Below the pieces are notes generated by a model that was not told the origin of the DNA, made no database searches, and worked only from the letters and a program-made list of their open reading frames with translations. Made by a program: the position numbers and the translations under genes. A stretch of 44,792 nt of DNA, from NCBI GenBank assembly GCA_023300545.1, contig JALZVT010000100.1, positions 1 through 44,792 of the forward strand, in the 5' to 3' direction. Origin of the DNA: Pseudomonadales bacterium. Its GTDB lineage: Bacteria > Pseudomonadota > Gammaproteobacteria > Pseudomonadales > Azotimanducaceae. Shown in pieces: positions 1 through 7,843 of the stretch (within the stretch, counting starts at the first letter, position 1; each line of letters starts with the position of its first letter).

Positions 1-13
1 CTCAGGAATAAGA

Positions 14-805
14 ATGTCTCAAGGCGAAGGTATTAAGGTTGTTTATGACGCTCAGGTGGTTCGCTTGATACTCGATCGTCCAAAGCAGCTCAACGCATTG
101 AACGACGATGTTCGAAAAGTCATTGCTGCCACACTCAACGACCTGATGGAGCGACCCGACATTCGCTTGTTGGTGTTGTCTGGCGAGGGTAAAGCGTTTT
201 GTTCTGGTGCTGATCTGAAGACAACCTCCTATCCGAAAGTGGAAGGCGACTGGTCGACGCGCAGAAACCGAACCTCAACCTGGCAACGGGTACTAGAGCA
301 GATAGAACGCATACCGCAGGTGACCATCGCGTCAATGCAAGGCAGCGTGATTGGCGGGGGTGCGTTGCTGGCCACGGCGTGTGACTTTCGGGTGATCACT
401 GAAAACGTGGTGTTGCGTATTCCTGAACTGGCTTTGGGCATACCCAATGTATGGAACGGTACGCCACTGCTTGCGCGTGAAGTGGGTCTGCCTACCGCGC
501 GAGACTGGGTGATGACAACTCGAAAAGTTCGTGCGGACGAATTGAAAAGCAGCGGCTGGGCGCAACGTTTGTCAGCAGACGACAAACTGGATGCAACCAC
601 ACAAACCTTGGTGGATGAATTGTTAGCGGTGCCGCCTGCGGCGCTGGCCATGACACGCTCTATGACCTCAGCGCTCGGCCGCTCGGCACAGGGCATGGCA
701 ATGGGATGGGCAGACGCTGACCTGCAGCAATGGGCACTAACCGAAGACGAGTATAAGGAGACGGTGCGCAGCTACATGCGCGGCATTGGTTCTAAGCAGG
801 AATAG
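14..805 (+). CDS. Enoyl-CoA hydratase/isomerase (crotonase) family protein
   Basis: Crotonase-fold enzyme of 263 residues, a normal family length. Members hydrate or isomerise acyl-CoA thioesters in fatty-acid and related catabolism in the cytoplasm. The two oxyanion-hole segments are visible: GEGKAFCSGADL (about 57-68) and GSVIGGGALLA (about 110-120). The segment that reads PGAGGTQ in classical hydratases is PNVWNGTP here (about 144-151), and only the IPE glutamate just before it is obvious, so the exact reaction (hydratase, isomerase or other) is uncertain. The ATG at 14 has an AGGAA ribosome site a few bases upstream. What lies upstream is outside the window. Other acyl-CoA genes in the window (racemase, propionyl-CoA synthetase, CoA-transferase) suggest an organism rich in acyl-CoA catabolism, but none is adjacent. 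Family call is firm; substrate unknown. Confidence 0.9.
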   Translation: MSQGEGIKVVYDAQVVRLILDRPKQLNALNDDVRKVIAATLNDLMERPDIRLLVLSGEGKAFCSGADLKTTSYPKVEGDWSTRRNRTSTWQRVLEQIERIPQVTIASMQGSVIGGGALLATACDFRVITENVVLRIPELALGIPNVWNGTPLLAREVGLPTARDWVMTTRKVRADELKSSGWAQRLSADDKLDATTQTLVDELLAVPPAALAMTRSMTSALGRSAQGMAMGWADADLQQWALTEDEYKETVRSYMRGIGSKQE

Positions 806-824
806 CGGTTTGCGGCTAACCGCT
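804..824 (+). terminator. Possible hairpin terminator after the crotonase gene
   Basis: A 7-bp stem AGCGGTT / AACCGCT with a 7-nt loop starts inside the crotonase stop codon and is followed by GTTTCT. The T run is weak. It sits in the short gap between two converging genes and could end transcription from the left. Confidence 0.4.
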
Positions 825-834
825 GTTTCTGCGG

Positions 835-1494
835 CTAGGTTTTGAAATATTCTACAGGGTGTAAGTCGGCTGGATCGAAGTCCTTGTTATAGGGCTCGCG
901 CTTCCTCTTGGTGGTGTTCGTCGGTTGCGAGCTGTCGCTGGTGAATTTAGTCACCAGCCCTCGCACCAGTAGGGCCAGCAGCACCATCACTATGATCGAT
1001 ACGCTGATGCCAGCGGCGGCAATAGCGGTGCCTATCCAGCTCATTAGCGCTATACCAAGCGCGGTTATTGCCAGGCCAAAATAGAGAATTCCAGTTCGAT
1101 CAGCATCATAGACATCGTCGTAGTCTTCATCTTCGCGCACGATCAGATTTACAGTTTGCCCGGTTGTATAGCTCAACGTGCCAGTGCCGCCTTCGCTGGC
1201 GCGCATTTGCCGTTCGGTGCCTGAGGTGGTGGTGTATTCAAACACCGGATAGAGCGATTTTTTGAGTTTCTCTACCGTCTTGCCGTCTCTTTCCTTGCGC
1301 TTGATTCGAGTGAGCTCAACAGCCCCAACAACGGTGCCAGTTGTGCGATAACCGAGGGTTCTGGAGAGCACAAACAAAACGAGTAACAGCACCCCAACCA
1401 AAAAGATGACAAACCCAAGCAGAAAGTAGACTGCAAACAGCTCTGAGAATACAGAGACCACCAGAAAGTCGAACACTGCAGAGAAATTTTCCAT
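835..1494 (-). CDS. DUF3592-like membrane protein
   Basis: A 219-residue membrane protein of unknown function. One strong hydrophobic segment lies at about residues 18-46, followed by a soluble domain (about 48-130) and two further hydrophobic segments (about 134-178), then a charged tail. The soluble part has the pattern typical of DUF3592 proteins: a GTVVGAVE strand, a YPVFEY strand, then a TGQTVNLIV strand followed by acidic residues. That makes a small beta-rich domain held at the membrane. The start is an ATG with AAGG upstream. It converges on the crotonase gene and is separated by 57 bp from the SixA-like gene. No partner suggests a role. The family assignment rests on pattern only. 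Confidence 0.65.
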   Translation of the reverse strand: MENFSAVFDFLVVSVFSELFAVYFLLGFVIFLVGVLLLVLFVLSRTLGYRTTGTVVGAVELTRIKRKERDGKTVEKLKKSLYPVFEYTTTSGTERQMRASEGGTGTLSYTTGQTVNLIVREDEDYDDVYDADRTGILYFGLAITALGIALMSWIGTAIAAAGISVSIIVMVLLALLVRGLVTKFTSDSSQPTNTTKRKREPYNKDFDPADLHPVEYFKT

Positions 1495-1551
1495 TTTAGG
1501 CCCTTAGGGAAATGGGTGATGGGTCAGGCGTCGAGAGATCTTACATTGGGT

Positions 1552-2073
1552 TTAGGTCTTTACGACAACCCCAGGTGAGACCAACAGTAGTCGTCGTGTC
1601 TTTGTGATGGTTGCCCAGTCGTCTATGTCGGTCTGAAAGAGTGCGCAACCCAGTGTTGGCAGATTGTCGATGACCTCTGCAGGATCAGACAGCGCGTTTA
1701 CCAACCAGGTCAGTCCTGGGTTGTGGGCAACGAGGGCCACGCAGTTTGCGTCGGCAGGCGTGCTGCACAGGGCATCGAGCAGCGACTCGGGCCCGGCGTT
1801 GTAGATCGAGGCATCGCTGATGCGTTGGTCTGCACCTATCGAAAATCCGGAGGCCACAAACTCGCTGGTGGATTGGGCGCGCACGGCGTTGCTAGTTATC
1901 AGCCAGTCGGGGCGACAGGCTGGCTGGTTGTTGGCCGTTTGCGCAAACCAGGTTTGCATGTGCGCGCCATCGCGGCGACCCCGTTCATTCAGATCACGGT
2001 AAAAGTCACCCTGCTCCGGGTTGGGGGCAGAGTTTGCGGACTTCGCGTGCCGAATAAGCCAGAACTGTTTCAT
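1552..2073 (-). CDS. sixA: SixA-like histidine phosphatase
   Basis: Histidine phosphatase superfamily (branch 1) protein of 173 residues, close to SixA length (about 160). SixA removes phosphate from phosphohistidine in phosphotransfer domains and PTS proteins. The catalytic N-terminal motif is LIRHAKS with RH at residues 8-9; a conserved Arg-containing segment SNAVRAQST lies at 61-69; the second catalytic histidine is in VAHNPGL at 117. The protein lacks the lid insertions of phosphoglycerate mutases. It follows the LLM oxidoreductase gene with an 11-bp gap, so the two are probably cotranscribed. Specificity cannot be read from sequence; other small RHG phosphatases look similar. Confidence 0.8.
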   Translation of the reverse strand: MKQFWLIRHAKSANSAPNPEQGDFYRDLNERGRRDGAHMQTWFAQTANNQPACRPDWLITSNAVRAQSTSEFVASGFSIGADQRISDASIYNAGPESLLDALCSTPADANCVALVAHNPGLTWLVNALSDPAEVIDNLPTLGCALFQTDIDDWATITKTRRLLLVSPGVVVKT

Positions 2074-2084
2074 GCTAGGGCGGC

Positions 2085-2987
2085 TTAGTCGTACAGCGCG
2101 AAGAATTCCTCAAAGGCTTCGAACTGTCCGCCGCTTGCCGATGACGGCACGATGATGGGGGTTTTTATGCCTGCGTCGAACCAGGCCTCGATGCCGTCGC
2201 GCACTTCGGTGGCAGTCCCAAACAGTGTGGTCTCGGCTAGCCAGGCATCAGACAGGCAACCGGGTATGGCATCCATATCTTTACGTTCGATGGCGGCTTC
2301 AACGGCGTTCATTTCGTCTTCAAAACCGGCGTCTTTCCAGTAGTTGCGATAGTTCGGCAGAAAGGCGTAGCCGGTCAGCGTTTTGCGGTTGACGGCCATG
2401 GCGGCTTGTTTGTCGTCGCTGATGCAGGTGGGAATCATGTTGCCAATGAAGAAGTCGGTGTTGGTGCGCGCGTTGTCACTGAGGTTGGCGAGTGATTTGC
2501 TCATGTGATTGCGAGCGCCGTTAGCAAACACCATGCCTTGGCCAATTTCTTCCGCCAGGCGAATCATCTTGGGGCGAAGGGCGGCAAGGGTAATGGGCGG
2601 CATTTGGCCGGCGCGGGGAACCGCGTGTATGTCGTCGATGAACTGGCGGATGTCACCAAGTGGCTTACCTTGGGTGACGCCCAAGCGATCCATTGCGGGT
2701 GCGTGGCTTACGCCAATGCCAAACCGGAAACGGCCGCCAGAGAGTTCGTGGATGGTGGAGATGTGGGCGGCAAAGTCGGTGGGGTGGCGAGTATAGATGG
2801 GGGTGATGCTGGTGCCAAAGTGAATCTCGCTGGTGGCCATGGCGAGTGCCTGACATAAACCCAGTCCGTCACCAAAGCTTGGGCAGTACAGGCCGCTGAA
2901 GCCACGTCGCTCGATGTCTTGAGCAAGCTCAAGGGTTTTTAGGCGGCGACCGGGTACGGCGGCAAGGCTTAGTGCTGGTTTGGTCAT
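2085..2987 (-). CDS. LLM class flavin-dependent oxidoreductase
   Basis: A 300-residue TIM-barrel protein of the luciferase-like monooxygenase superfamily. Family members use FMN or F420 to reduce or oxygenate small molecules. Supporting features are the N-terminal barrel strand with GFSGLYCPSFGDG, a segment with FGTSITPIYTRHP, the HELSGGRFRFGIGVSHAP stretch that is a hallmark of the family (about residues 80-97), and a C-terminal FGTATEVRDGIEAWFDAGI block. Many relatives are annotated as F420-dependent, but nothing in this window shows F420 synthesis, so FMN use is equally possible. The gene leads the minus-strand pair with the SixA-like phosphatase. Substrate unknown. Confidence 0.85.
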   Translation of the reverse strand: MTKPALSLAAVPGRRLKTLELAQDIERRGFSGLYCPSFGDGLGLCQALAMATSEIHFGTSITPIYTRHPTDFAAHISTIHELSGGRFRFGIGVSHAPAMDRLGVTQGKPLGDIRQFIDDIHAVPRAGQMPPITLAALRPKMIRLAEEIGQGMVFANGARNHMSKSLANLSDNARTNTDFFIGNMIPTCISDDKQAAMAVNRKTLTGYAFLPNYRNYWKDAGFEDEMNAVEAAIERKDMDAIPGCLSDAWLAETTLFGTATEVRDGIEAWFDAGIKTPIIVPSSASGGQFEAFEEFFALYD

Positions 2988-3094
2988 GCGGAGATTCCCA
3001 CTCTTTCGAAATAGTCAGTCGCTAGAGTCGCCCAGTTACTGGGGGAGGGTCAAGACGCGGTCATCTAAATTACTGGTCGCTTGCGATCTCAGGG

Positions 3095-3826
3095 TTAGAA
3101 CCACCGGTGATTTGCGGTGGCCCTGCGGGGCTGGTTTAGATGCTCGCGCACATAGTCTTCGCGCCTGAAAACCCACACGAGTGCCGCGCCCGCGATGAAG
3201 CCGCCGATGTGTGCCCAGAAGGCGACACCGCCACCGCCGCCGTCTTGAGTAAAGCTGCCGAGAAACTGAATCAACACCCAGTAGCCCAGCATAATGAAGG
3301 CGGGGACAGATACGGTAGTGATGAAAAACCAGTTCAGAATGCGCGCGCGAGGATACAGCAGTGCGTAGGCTCCCATCACACCACCAATGGCGCCGGAGGC
3401 ACCCACCATGGGAATGACGCTTGAAGGGTCTGTTGCGGTTTGGGCCGCGGCGGCGGCCACGCCACACAGCAGGTAAAAGAGCACAAACCGCACTGGGCCC
3501 ATGGCGTCTTCGACGTTGTCGCCAAAGATCCACAGAAACCACATGTTGCCAATCAGATGCATCCAGCCGCCGTGCATAAACATACTGCTGAAGATCGTCA
3601 GATAGCTGCCGTTGCCGTCAACGGCACAGCCGCCGGCCGTATCAACGGGAACAGCACCCAGTAGATCGCCGGGTATCAGACCAAAGTTGCAAACCGAGGT
3701 ATAGAGCCCCTCGGGTGACCCGAAGCCCTGCAGGCCAAACCAGGCCAGCACGTTGGCAACAATGAGAATGATGGTTGCCACCGGTTTATGCACCAGCGGG
3801 TTTTCATCGCGCAGCGGTAGCAGCAT
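3095..3826 (-). CDS. Rhomboid family intramembrane serine protease
   Basis: Intramembrane serine protease that cleaves membrane protein substrates within the lipid bilayer. From the chosen ATG the protein has 243 residues with about six hydrophobic segments. The catalytic serine is S144 in the VGASGAIGG motif, paired with H206 in FWAHIGGF; H90 and N94 in MHGGWMHLIGN are the oxyanion-side residues typical of the family. The reading frame is open further upstream to 4069, but that part overlaps the divergent ABC-F gene and the protein from 3826 begins PLRDENP, a common rhomboid N-terminus, so 3826 is preferred. A glycine run (196-200) lies in the loop before the last helix. Divergent from the ABC-F gene with only about 60 bp between starts. 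Confidence 0.9.
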   Translation of the reverse strand: MLLPLRDENPLVHKPVATIILIVANVLAWFGLQGFGSPEGLYTSVCNFGLIPGDLLGAVPVDTAGGCAVDGNGSYLTIFSSMFMHGGWMHLIGNMWFLWIFGDNVEDAMGPVRFVLFYLLCGVAAAAAQTATDPSSVIPMVGASGAIGGVMGAYALLYPRARILNWFFITTVSVPAFIMLGYWVLIQFLGSFTQDGGGGGVAFWAHIGGFIAGAALVWVFRREDYVREHLNQPRRATANHRWF

Positions 3827-3889
3827 TGCTGGTAACCTTTTGCCGTGACTATTAATTCGATCTAGCAAGCCTGAGGGCTGGAGCCCGGC

Positions 3890-5674
3890 ATGTCCATTGT
3901 GTTGCAAGCCCATTCGTTGACCTACAGCGCCGGCCGACGGCTGCTGTTTAGCGGGCTCGACCTGGTGGTGAACTCTGGTGATCGTCTGGGGTTGGTGGGT
4001 TATAACGGTTGCGGCAAGTCCACACTGCTCAACATGCTGGTCGGTGACCTTGAGGCTGACGCCGGGCATATCACCCGCGCACGTAACCTGGTGCTTGCTC
4101 GTGTCGAGCAGTTTTTGCCGTCTGAGCTTGCCGGCCAGTCGCTATTGGCGGTGGTTTCAGCACAACTCCCCATTGATGAGGCCTGGCGCGCAAACGCAAT
4201 GCTCGCCCAACTCGGCTTTTCTGATGCGCAGATGGCGCAGCATCTCGAGTCGCTTAGTGGGGGGCAGTTGAATCGCCTGATGCTGGCGAGAGCGCTAGTG
4301 CAGGAGCCCCAGCTGCTGTTGCTGGATGAACCCACCAATCACCTCGATCTCGCAACCCTTGCGTTGTTTGAGAACGTACTCGGAGCCTTTCGTGGGGCAC
4401 TGGTTATGGTGTCCCACGATCGCGCCTTTCTTGATCTGCTGTGCCCGACAACGCTGTTGCTGCGCGACCAGCGTGCGTATCGATTTGAGCTGCCCTACTC
4501 AGACGCCCGCGCCGAATTGCAGCGCATGGATCTCGCGGCTGCTGAACGCCGAGCGTCTGAAGAGAAGAAAATTTCCCAGGCGAAGGCGAGTGCAAAACGC
4601 ATCGCCGACTGGGGGCGCACCTACGACAACGAGAGCTTTGCGCGCCAGGCCAAAAGCATGTTTAAGCGGGTCGAGCGCATGGAGGCAGACCGCACCTTCG
4701 TGTCTAAAGGCTCGCCGCTCGATTTGGAATTGTCGGTGGGGGGCAGCAAAGGCAAGCGCATGCTGACCCTTGAAAATCTAGCTGTTGCGGTGCCCGGTAA
4801 AAAACTCTTCAGTGTTGCTGAGTGTTTCTTGCGCCCGGGTGAGCGCATTGCGCTATTGGGGCACAACGGCGTTGGCAAGACCACCCTCATTAAGCTGATT
4901 CTGCAGCAGCTGCAAGACGACGACGCGGTGGCGTCTGGTCGTGAACAGTTCAGTGACTACATCAGAGTTAGCCCTCAGGCAAAACTGGGTTATTACGATC
5001 AAGAGCTGAGTTCGGTGAGTGCTTCCGATGATGAAAAAACTTCATTGTTCGAGTTTGTTGCCAACGACATCAAGCGCGAAGACCAGGGAATTGTGCAGGC
5101 GCTGGTTGCCGCGGGCTTTGAGTTTGAGGCACACAATACGCCGGTGAGTTCGCTGTCGGGCGGTGAGCGGGCGCGGGCGTTGTTTGCGCGCCTCTCTCTA
5201 CTTCGGCCAAATTTGCTGATTTTGGATGAGCCCACCAACCACGTTGATATTGACGGGCGGGAACAGCTTGAAGCGCAGCTGCTTGCCAGTGACGCAGCCG
5301 TATTGTTCACCTCTCACGATCGTGAGTTTGTGCGCACCATTGCTGAGCGCTACTGGATTATCGAAAACGGCAAGTTGCAGGAGCAGGTTACGCCCGATGA
5401 CTTTTTTGTGCGCGCGGCCAATAGCTTTGCTCAGCAAAAGAATGAGCCGGCCGCCGTTACGGAGTCGGTCGATTCCGCGGTTAAAACTGGGGGCGGTGAG
5501 GCTGCTTTGAGCGCGGACGACGAAGACGAGTACGCGTTGCTTGAAGCCATTGAGGAATTAGAAGCCAAGCTCGCGGCTGATGAGGCGCGCAAGGAAAAAT
5601 TTCAAAAGCCAAAGATGCAGCAAGAATGGCGTGTGACGCTTAAAAAACTGCACGCGCAACTCGACGCGCTTTAG
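3890..5674 (+). CDS. ABC-F family ATPase (Uup/YheS-like)
   Basis: Soluble twin-cassette ATPase of 594 residues with no transmembrane segment. ABC-F proteins act on the ribosome or, for Uup-like members, on branched DNA or RNA. The first cassette has Walker A GYNGCGKST (37-45), signature LSGGQ (about 121) and Walker B LLLLDEPTNHLDL (about 143-155); the second has GHNGVGKTT (about 323), LSGGERAR (about 422) and LILDEPTNHVDI (about 442). Between them is the usual charged linker with many Lys/Arg/Glu. After the second cassette an acidic region leads into a predicted coiled coil (about 545-594), as in Uup-type proteins. It converges on the cupin gene with only 7 bp between the stop codons. Subfamily within ABC-F is not certain. 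Confidence 0.9.
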   Translation: MSIVLQAHSLTYSAGRRLLFSGLDLVVNSGDRLGLVGYNGCGKSTLLNMLVGDLEADAGHITRARNLVLARVEQFLPSELAGQSLLAVVSAQLPIDEAWRANAMLAQLGFSDAQMAQHLESLSGGQLNRLMLARALVQEPQLLLLDEPTNHLDLATLALFENVLGAFRGALVMVSHDRAFLDLLCPTTLLLRDQRAYRFELPYSDARAELQRMDLAAAERRASEEKKISQAKASAKRIADWGRTYDNESFARQAKSMFKRVERMEADRTFVSKGSPLDLELSVGGSKGKRMLTLENLAVAVPGKKLFSVAECFLRPGERIALLGHNGVGKTTLIKLILQQLQDDDAVASGREQFSDYIRVSPQAKLGYYDQELSSVSASDDEKTSLFEFVANDIKREDQGIVQALVAAGFEFEAHNTPVSSLSGGERARALFARLSLLRPNLLILDEPTNHVDIDGREQLEAQLLASDAAVLFTSHDREFVRTIAERYWIIENGKLQEQVTPDDFFVRAANSFAQQKNEPAAVTESVDSAVKTGGGEAALSADDEDEYALLEAIEELEAKLAADEARKEKFQKPKMQQEWRVTLKKLHAQLDAL

Positions 5675-5681
5675 GTCTGCT

Positions 5682-6152
5682 CTAGAATTTTTTCGGCAAC
5701 TCGTGCTGGTCGCTCCAGTCGCTCCAATAGCGCTTGTCTGCTGACTTAACCATGCTGCGTTGCAGGCGCGGGTAGTGCACCACATCGTTGGCGTTCTTTT
5801 CGCCGCCCATCAAATAAATCAGGTCTTCGCTGTTGGGGTTGTGCAGTTTGTGCGGTGGGGAGCCACAGGGGAATGCCATAATGTCGCCGCCTGTGACCTC
5901 AACTGTGTCAGTGCCGATGGTGGCCACACCATTGCCCTGTAGAATCACCAGGAATTCTTCGTCGTTGTCGTGGCTGTGCAGTTCGGTGCTGTCGCAGCCG
6001 GTTTCGAGTCGCACAACATGCATGCCAATGCGTGACAGTCCCGCCAGATCGGTGAGTGTGCGCACGTGGCGCACGGCCTGATTGTTAAACTGATGCACGC
6101 TTTTAGTTTCTGGAATAGCTGCCTGATCGGCTGCCTTGAACAGATATTGCAT
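5682..6152 (-). CDS. Cupin domain protein
   Basis: A 156-residue single-domain cupin. The first metal-binding motif is visible as HSHDNDEEFLVILQG with two His and a Glu; the second follows after VTGGDIMAFPCGSPPHKLHN with one His. This arrangement usually binds a divalent metal and sits in enzymes or sensory proteins. The ATG at 6152 is preferred because it gives a sensible MQYLFKAAD start; the frame is open to 6269 but that part would overlap the HAD gene by more than 100 bp. It follows the HAD gene by 11 bp on the same strand, so it may be the last gene of the hisC-HAD-cupin transcript. Function unknown. Confidence 0.8.
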   Translation of the reverse strand: MQYLFKAADQAAIPETKSVHQFNNQAVRHVRTLTDLAGLSRIGMHVVRLETGCDSTELHSHDNDEEFLVILQGNGVATIGTDTVEVTGGDIMAFPCGSPPHKLHNPNSEDLIYLMGGEKNANDVVHYPRLQRSMVKSADKRYWSDWSDQHELPKKF

Positions 6153-6163
6153 CCTGTGCCTCT

Positions 6164-6763
6164 TTATAAATTGAGTTCGGTACGCAACGCCTCGAGGGAG
6201 CTCACTGTGGTTTGGGTGATCTCCGGCCATACCCGCGCGTCGCCGTGACGGATGTGCACGGTGTGGCAACCGGCGCGAGTGCCGGCTTCTAGGTCATGTC
6301 GAAAGTCGCCAATCATTGCGCAGTTTGTGACGGTCTGGCCCAGTCGACTGGCCAGCAAGTTGATGCCAGCTGGATCTGGTTTTGGCGTGGCCTCGTCGCG
6401 GCCAATAACCAGGTCAGCCGAAAAATACTCGTGGGCATTGATTGCATACAGGCTGGCCCAGGCGTTGCGGGCTGAGTTTCGGGTGAGAATGGCAAAGGGC
6501 AGATTGTTGGCGCGTAACTGGTCGAGCAACTCGATAACACCGGGTGCCGGTTGTGACTCTTTGGCTATTGCCAGTTCAATGGCGTCGAGTTCGGCACGCT
6601 TGTCGCGCTGTTCCGGTTGGGGCAGTGCGGCGAGGTGTTCCAGAATGAGTGCGCCTTGTGGAATGCCGAGCGCGTCGCGTATTTCATCAAAGTTGTGTTG
6701 CGGAACGGTGAGGGTGCCGTCCAGATCAAAAATAATCGCGCGGCACGCCCAGAGCGGTGTCAA
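6164..6763 (-). CDS. HAD family phosphatase coupled to hisC
   Basis: Haloacid dehalogenase-like hydrolase of 199 residues, subfamily IA by its small helical cap. Motif I is FDLDGTLT with D13 and D15, motif II is TRN at about 104-106, motif III lysine is K128 in ATPKPDP, and motif IV is IGDFRHD with D153 and D157. All catalytic positions are present, so it should be an active phosphatase. It overlaps the hisC stop by 4 bp (ATGA type), which suggests translational coupling with hisC. That context raises the possibility of histidinol-phosphate phosphatase activity; phosphoglycolate-type activity is an equally valid family guess. Confidence 0.85.
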   Translation of the reverse strand: MTPLWACRAIIFDLDGTLTVPQHNFDEIRDALGIPQGALILEHLAALPQPEQRDKRAELDAIELAIAKESQPAPGVIELLDQLRANNLPFAILTRNSARNAWASLYAINAHEYFSADLVIGRDEATPKPDPAGINLLASRLGQTVTNCAMIGDFRHDLEAGTRAGCHTVHIRHGDARVWPEITQTTVSSLEALRTELNL

Positions 6764-7833
6764 TCGAGCAGGCTGCGTAAGGCCGCGAGTAGCGCTGCGT
6801 TCTCGGTTTCTGTACCCACCGTAATGCGCAGGCGATCAGGCAGATCTGCAAAATAGCGCACAAAAATATCGCGCTCGCGTAACCCTTCGAGCAGCTGTTT
6901 TGCCGAGGCTGCGTGTTTGATGCTTGTTTGGGCTAACAGGTAATTGCCCTGAGAGACAGGAACCGAAAAGCCCATGGTTAACAGTTGTTCGCGCAGTGCG
7001 TCGCGGCTGGCGCAAATGGTGCGCCAATTGTTGGCGCTGTAGTCGGTGTCGGTTAGGGCGGCTTCAGCCAACACTTGGGCCAGGCCATCCACGTTGTAAC
7101 TGTCGCGGGTTTTTTCGAGCATTGGCTTGATCAGCCCGGTGTGCCCCAGCAGGTAACCAAAGCGTAGACCGGCCAGCGAATAGCCTTTGCTCATGCTGCG
7201 CAGTATCAACAGGTTGTCGGTGTCGAGCACTCGCGGTGCCAGGTTGTGGCCGCTCGCCGGGTCAACAAAATTAATGTACGCCTCATCCACCAGCAGTACG
7301 CCGTCGAGGTCATTCGCCAGTTGCATGATGGTTGCAGCGTCGGTCAGCAAGCCGCTAGGTGCGTGTGGGTTAACGATGCAGGTGAGGCGTGTGTCAGCCG
7401 CGTTGAGTTGCTGGGCTAGATTTTCAGGCCAAGAGAAATTGTCGTCGAGTGGGATTTCTACGGTGTTGCAGTCTTGCACGCCGGCCAATACGGGATAGAG
7501 AGAGTAGCTGGGAACCACCGAACCAAAGGTTGCGCCTGGATCGACAAAGGTAGTGATGGCCAGGCGCAGTGCTTCGTCGCCGCCGTTGGTGGCCATGACG
7601 TTGTCTGTGCCGACGCCGTTGAGTTGGGCAGCCGCTGTGCAAAAGTTGCTGGCAACGGCGTTGGGGTAGATGCGCAGACGAGCAGGGTCAAAGCCTTGCA
7701 GTGCTGCCCCTACCCGGGGGCTTGGTGGGTAGGGGTTCTCATTGGTGTTGAGCTTCACCATGGTCGGGCGATCGGGTTGCTCGCCATAGCTGTAGCCCTG
7801 CATTCGGGCGATGTTGTCGCGTTCGAATGTCAT
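6760..7833 (-). CDS. hisC: Histidinol-phosphate aminotransferase
   Basis: PLP-dependent fold type I aminotransferase of 357 residues, the normal HisC length. HisC converts imidazole-acetol phosphate and glutamate to histidinol phosphate in histidine synthesis. Visible features: LNTNENPYPPSP near the N-terminus, the NPHAPSG segment that corresponds to NPNNPTG (155-161), D183 and Y186 in VDEAYINF, and the PLP lysine K216 in SMSKGYSLAGLR. The ATG at 7833 is chosen because upstream residues in the open frame overlap the helicase gene. It is followed directly by the HAD phosphatase (4-bp overlap). It lies away from any other his gene in this window. A related aminotransferase specificity (aromatic, cobalamin) is possible but less likely. 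Confidence 0.85.
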   Translation of the reverse strand: MTFERDNIARMQGYSYGEQPDRPTMVKLNTNENPYPPSPRVGAALQGFDPARLRIYPNAVASNFCTAAAQLNGVGTDNVMATNGGDEALRLAITTFVDPGATFGSVVPSYSLYPVLAGVQDCNTVEIPLDDNFSWPENLAQQLNAADTRLTCIVNPHAPSGLLTDAATIMQLANDLDGVLLVDEAYINFVDPASGHNLAPRVLDTDNLLILRSMSKGYSLAGLRFGYLLGHTGLIKPMLEKTRDSYNVDGLAQVLAEAALTDTDYSANNWRTICASRDALREQLLTMGFSVPVSQGNYLLAQTSIKHAASAKQLLEGLRERDIFVRYFADLPDRLRITVGTETENAALLAALRSLLD

Positions 7834-7843
7834 TGGCCAGGCA

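Noticed and set aside
2505-2858. Long open frames opposite the LLM oxidoreductase gene
   Set aside because: They are shadows of the real gene on the other strand, without starts or recognisable domains.
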